NCBI GenBank assembly: GCA_027318945.1
Contig: DAHVOF010000269.1
Coordinates: forward strand, 1-7,373
Reading direction: 5' to 3'
Source: Actinomycetota bacterium
GTDB lineage: Bacteria; Actinomycetota; Acidimicrobiia; Acidimicrobiales; Acidimicrobiaceae
Length of the DNA stretch: 7,373 nucleotides
The notes under the pieces are model-generated. The model was given only the letters and a program-made list of their open reading frames with translations, was not told the DNA's origin and searched no databases. The position numbers and the translations under genes are program-made. This document shows, in pieces, positions 5,888-7,373 of the stretch; positions within the stretch are counted from its first letter, which is position 1, and every line of letters begins with the position of its first letter.

Positions 5888-6736
5888 ATGAAATCCAGAG
5901 CTATTACGCGCTATAGTCAAACTGTGGAATCCAGCTCAGTTCACGTCTTTAAAACAGAAGTGAAGGACCAGGTGGGATATCTCTTTCTGGACCGCCCGGA
6001 AAAATCAAATGCGATGGGTTCAGTATTCTTCGGAAACCTTCCACTGAGGATAGCGGAATTAGACGGAAACCCCCATGTCAGGGTGATTGTGATCGCATCC
6101 ACCTCCAAGCACTTCTCCACGGGCCTTGATCTCATGGAGCTGGAGGATATTCTTTCCGGAGGCGACACAGGCGACTCGGGAAAGACCCTCAATACCATTG
6201 AAGAGCTTCAGCGGTCAGTCAGCTCGCTTGCAAACTGCAAGAAACCTGTCATAGCTGCAGTAAATGGCCACTGCATCGGGGCCGCCCTTGACCTGATCTC
6301 TTATGCGGATATCCGCATTTGCTCTGCAGATGCGATCTTCTCAATACGTGAAACAAAGCTTGCAATGATCCCAGACTTGGGGTCGCTCCAGCGCCTTCCT
6401 TCGATTATTAGCCGCGGCCACCTAGCCGAGCTCGCTCTAACCGGTCGTGACATCTCAGCCATCGCGGCACTGGAACTCGGCCTGGTAAATTATGTCTGCC
6501 GAGACAAGGTCGAACTGATGAGCAAAGCTTTCGCCCTCGCCACCGAAATCGCGGAGAATTCCCCGACCGCGACGCAAGGAGTCAAAGAAGTGCTCAGGGT
6601 CGTCTATGACGAGCAAATTGAACGACAGCTCGAACTCGTGGCGCAACTCAGCCTTCCGCAACTCGGCTCACACGACCTAAGGGAAGCGGTAACTGCGTTC
6701 GTCGAAAAACGTCCGCCGAGGTTCACTGGAAACTAG
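5888..6736 (+). CDS. Crotonase-family delta3,5-delta2,4-dienoyl-CoA isomerase-like protein
   Basis: A cytoplasmic enoyl-CoA hydratase/isomerase-fold enzyme of 282 residues, expected to act on fatty acyl-CoA intermediates in beta-oxidation. CoA and oxyanion-hole segments are RPEKSNAMG (36-44), HFSTGLDL (75-82) and N-G-H-C-I-G-A-A-L-D-L (126-136). The acidic triad of mammalian ECH1 (D176, E196, D204 in rat, spaced 20 and 8) is reproduced as D135, E155 and D163, in ALDL, SIRE and PDLG. The ECH1-like PDLGSLQRLP stretch is also present. The enoyl-CoA hydratase glutamate pair is not seen. That supports shifting a 3,5-diene to a 2,4-diene, needed for odd-position unsaturated fatty acids, although the exact substrate is inferred. 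ATG 5888 follows GGGTGA (5874-5879) by eight bases. It is divergent from the suf operon and ends in a hairpin terminator; no other beta-oxidation gene is nearby. Confidence 0.88.
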   Translation: MKSRAITRYSQTVESSSVHVFKTEVKDQVGYLFLDRPEKSNAMGSVFFGNLPLRIAELDGNPHVRVIVIASTSKHFSTGLDLMELEDILSGGDTGDSGKTLNTIEELQRSVSSLANCKKPVIAAVNGHCIGAALDLISYADIRICSADAIFSIRETKLAMIPDLGSLQRLPSIISRGHLAELALTGRDISAIAALELGLVNYVCRDKVELMSKAFALATEIAENSPTATQGVKEVLRVVYDEQIERQLELVAQLSLPQLGSHDLREAVTAFVEKRPPRFTGN

Positions 6737-6755
6737 GCGGTCATCCCCGCCTTTT
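6736..6755 (+). terminator. Intrinsic terminator between convergent genes
   Basis: GGCGG (6736-6740) pairs with CCGCC (6747-6751) around a six-base loop, followed by TTTT (6752-6755). The stem begins at the last base of the isomerase stop codon, and its loop contains the stop of the opposite-strand gene. On the minus strand the T run is poor, so it chiefly serves the isomerase gene. Confidence 0.65.
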
Positions 6756-7082
6756 CCACAAGAACGAACTACGTTTCGATTTTTTCTCCTCTGCGTTGAC
6801 GTCATCGAGAACGGTAGGGAGCACTGAATCGACGACCGATTCCGCATCACGCAAAAGAGCAGAAATCTCCTCAGAGTCACCGTCCGGCTCATCTTCAATT
6901 GCCGGAGGAACGAGTGAGCCGTGCACCCAGGCCACATCGGCCAACCTTCGCTCGTAACGGGGACAATCGGCCGGGCATCGCCAGGGAGCTTCGGGGGCAA
7001 GATCGAGTTCGCAAAAACGGGCGACCTCTCCCGAAGGATATGTTCTGCTCTGAAAATGCTTGCATTCTTCGCGCATCGCCAT
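6741..7082 (-). CDS. Conserved hypothetical protein with four cysteines (possible zinc site)
   Basis: The protein has 113 residues and no function I can name. The N-terminal half is cysteine-containing and looks constrained: C7, C24, C36 and C40 lie in E-C-K-H-F, R-F-C-E-L-D-L-A-P-E-A-P-W-R and C-P-A-D-C-P, a layout that could bind a metal. The second half is acidic (about 62-99), probably disordered or helical, and ends in a basic patch KKSKRSSFLWKRRG. There is no signal peptide or membrane segment. From memory, similar CP-x2-CP short proteins occur in Acidimicrobiia and relatives, but I could not check this. The start is ATG 7082, with another in-frame ATG two codons later (7076); the ribosome site is weak. 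A promoter with -35 TTGACG and an extended -10 lies at 7114-7141. It converges on the isomerase gene with a four-base gap. Confidence 0.75.
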   Translation of the reverse strand: MAMREECKHFQSRTYPSGEVARFCELDLAPEAPWRCPADCPRYERRLADVAWVHGSLVPPAIEDEPDGDSEEISALLRDAESVVDSVLPTVLDDVNAEEKKSKRSSFLWKRRG

Positions 7083-7113
7083 TCAATCCAAACTATTCGA
7101 TATGAGAGTACTA

Positions 7114-7141
7114 ATTCTTACATACTGCCATGACGCGTCAA
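7114..7141 (-). promoter_or_regulatory. Predicted promoter for the four-cysteine protein
   Basis: On the minus strand, -35 TTGACG (7136-7141, five of six) is separated by 16 bases from -10 AAGAAT (7114-7119, four of six), which has an upstream TG at the extended -10 position. The -35 overlaps the perfect ten-base palindrome TGACGCGTCA (7131-7140), which may be a regulator site or chance. The predicted start is near 7107, about 25 bases before the ATG. Confidence 0.4.
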
Positions 7142-7274
7142 GATTTAGGGATTCAGGCCCCTCATAGACCTAAGGTTTTAAACGATACTCAGAGCTTCCC
7201 CAGAATTCTCAAAGCTTTGCCGTGCAGAATGTAACCAAGCAATCACTACATCGCATCGACAACAGGTGATAATT

Positions 7275-7373
7275 GTGGAAATCAATGAAAACGAGCCAAA
7301 CCAAGTCCCCGAAACACCGGCAACGACAGAGTCCGCCGGCACCGACGCAAACGAGGAAATTATTGCAACTGCT
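7275..7373 (+). CDS. N-terminus of an unidentified protein, cut by the window edge
   Basis: From GTG 7275, with AGGTGA (7264-7269) five bases upstream, 33 codons run open to the end. They encode an acidic, Pro/Thr/Ala/Glu-rich N-terminus (begins MEINENEPNQVPETPATT, ends NEEIIATA). This is the low-complexity kind of leader often found on larger actinobacterial proteins and gives no clue to function. A competing ATG at 7285 in another frame would give a basic Gln/Lys-rich peptide and lacks a ribosome site at the right distance, so GTG is preferred. The upstream region 7142-7274 shows no convincing promoter. No domain is visible in the part present. Confidence 0.5.
   Translation, partial: MEINENEPNQVPETPATTESAGTDANEEIIATA

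Overview
Most of this window (from about base 630 to the end) reads as an acidophile-type actinobacterium, probably class Acidimicrobiia. That placement is inferred from four things: moderate GC, GTG and TTG starts, a suf operon carrying a Rieske-type ferredoxin, and a short cysteine protein with a CP-x2-CP motif. No rRNA or tRNA is present to confirm it. The first ~620 bases look like different DNA. They are only about 39% GC over the first 240 bases, use AGG/AGA for arginine and ATA for isoleucine, and encode a virus- or plasmid-like pair of genes. This codon style is common in Thermoplasmata-type archaea and their viruses, which share acidic habitats with such actinobacteria, but the source is not proven.

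Layout. (1) 1-624, plus: an unknown ORF overlapping, by ATGA, the N-terminal part of a PD-(D/E)XK (RecB/Cas4-type) nuclease that stops at the join. (2) ~615-632: an abrupt junction. (3) 516-2592, minus: an OmpR-family response regulator followed by a sensor histidine kinase. The kinase is cut just after the N box of its ATPase domain, and its last ~36 codons are antisense of the foreign nuclease gene. (4) 2796-2990, plus: a 64-residue 3Fe-4S ferredoxin. (5) 2991-3399: no conventional gene, but the most intriguing stretch. It has an 18-bp perfect match to the Rex operator consensus over a plausible minus-strand promoter, then three perfect hairpins (the last terminator-like), then a gene-like open frame that has no normal start codon. 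(6) 3400-5776, minus: sufD, Rieske ferredoxin and sufC with overlapping coding ends, for Fe-S cluster assembly. sufB, sufS and sufU are not adjacent. (7) 5888-6736, plus: a crotonase-fold enzyme with the complete acidic triad of delta3,5-delta2,4-dienoyl-CoA isomerase. It converges on a 113-residue cysteine protein (minus, 6741-7082), with a hairpin terminator shared at their junction. (8) 7275-7373, plus: the acidic N-terminus of an unidentified protein running off the window.

Working together: the Suf proteins build Fe-S clusters, and both ferredoxins need such clusters. The Rex-like operator next to sufC would tie this locus to NADH/NAD+ redox state if it is functional. The strongest candidate for something undescribed is the Rex-operator promoter with its short structured transcript at 3208-3360. 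The strongest caution is that the left junction may be a chimeric assembly rather than a true insertion.
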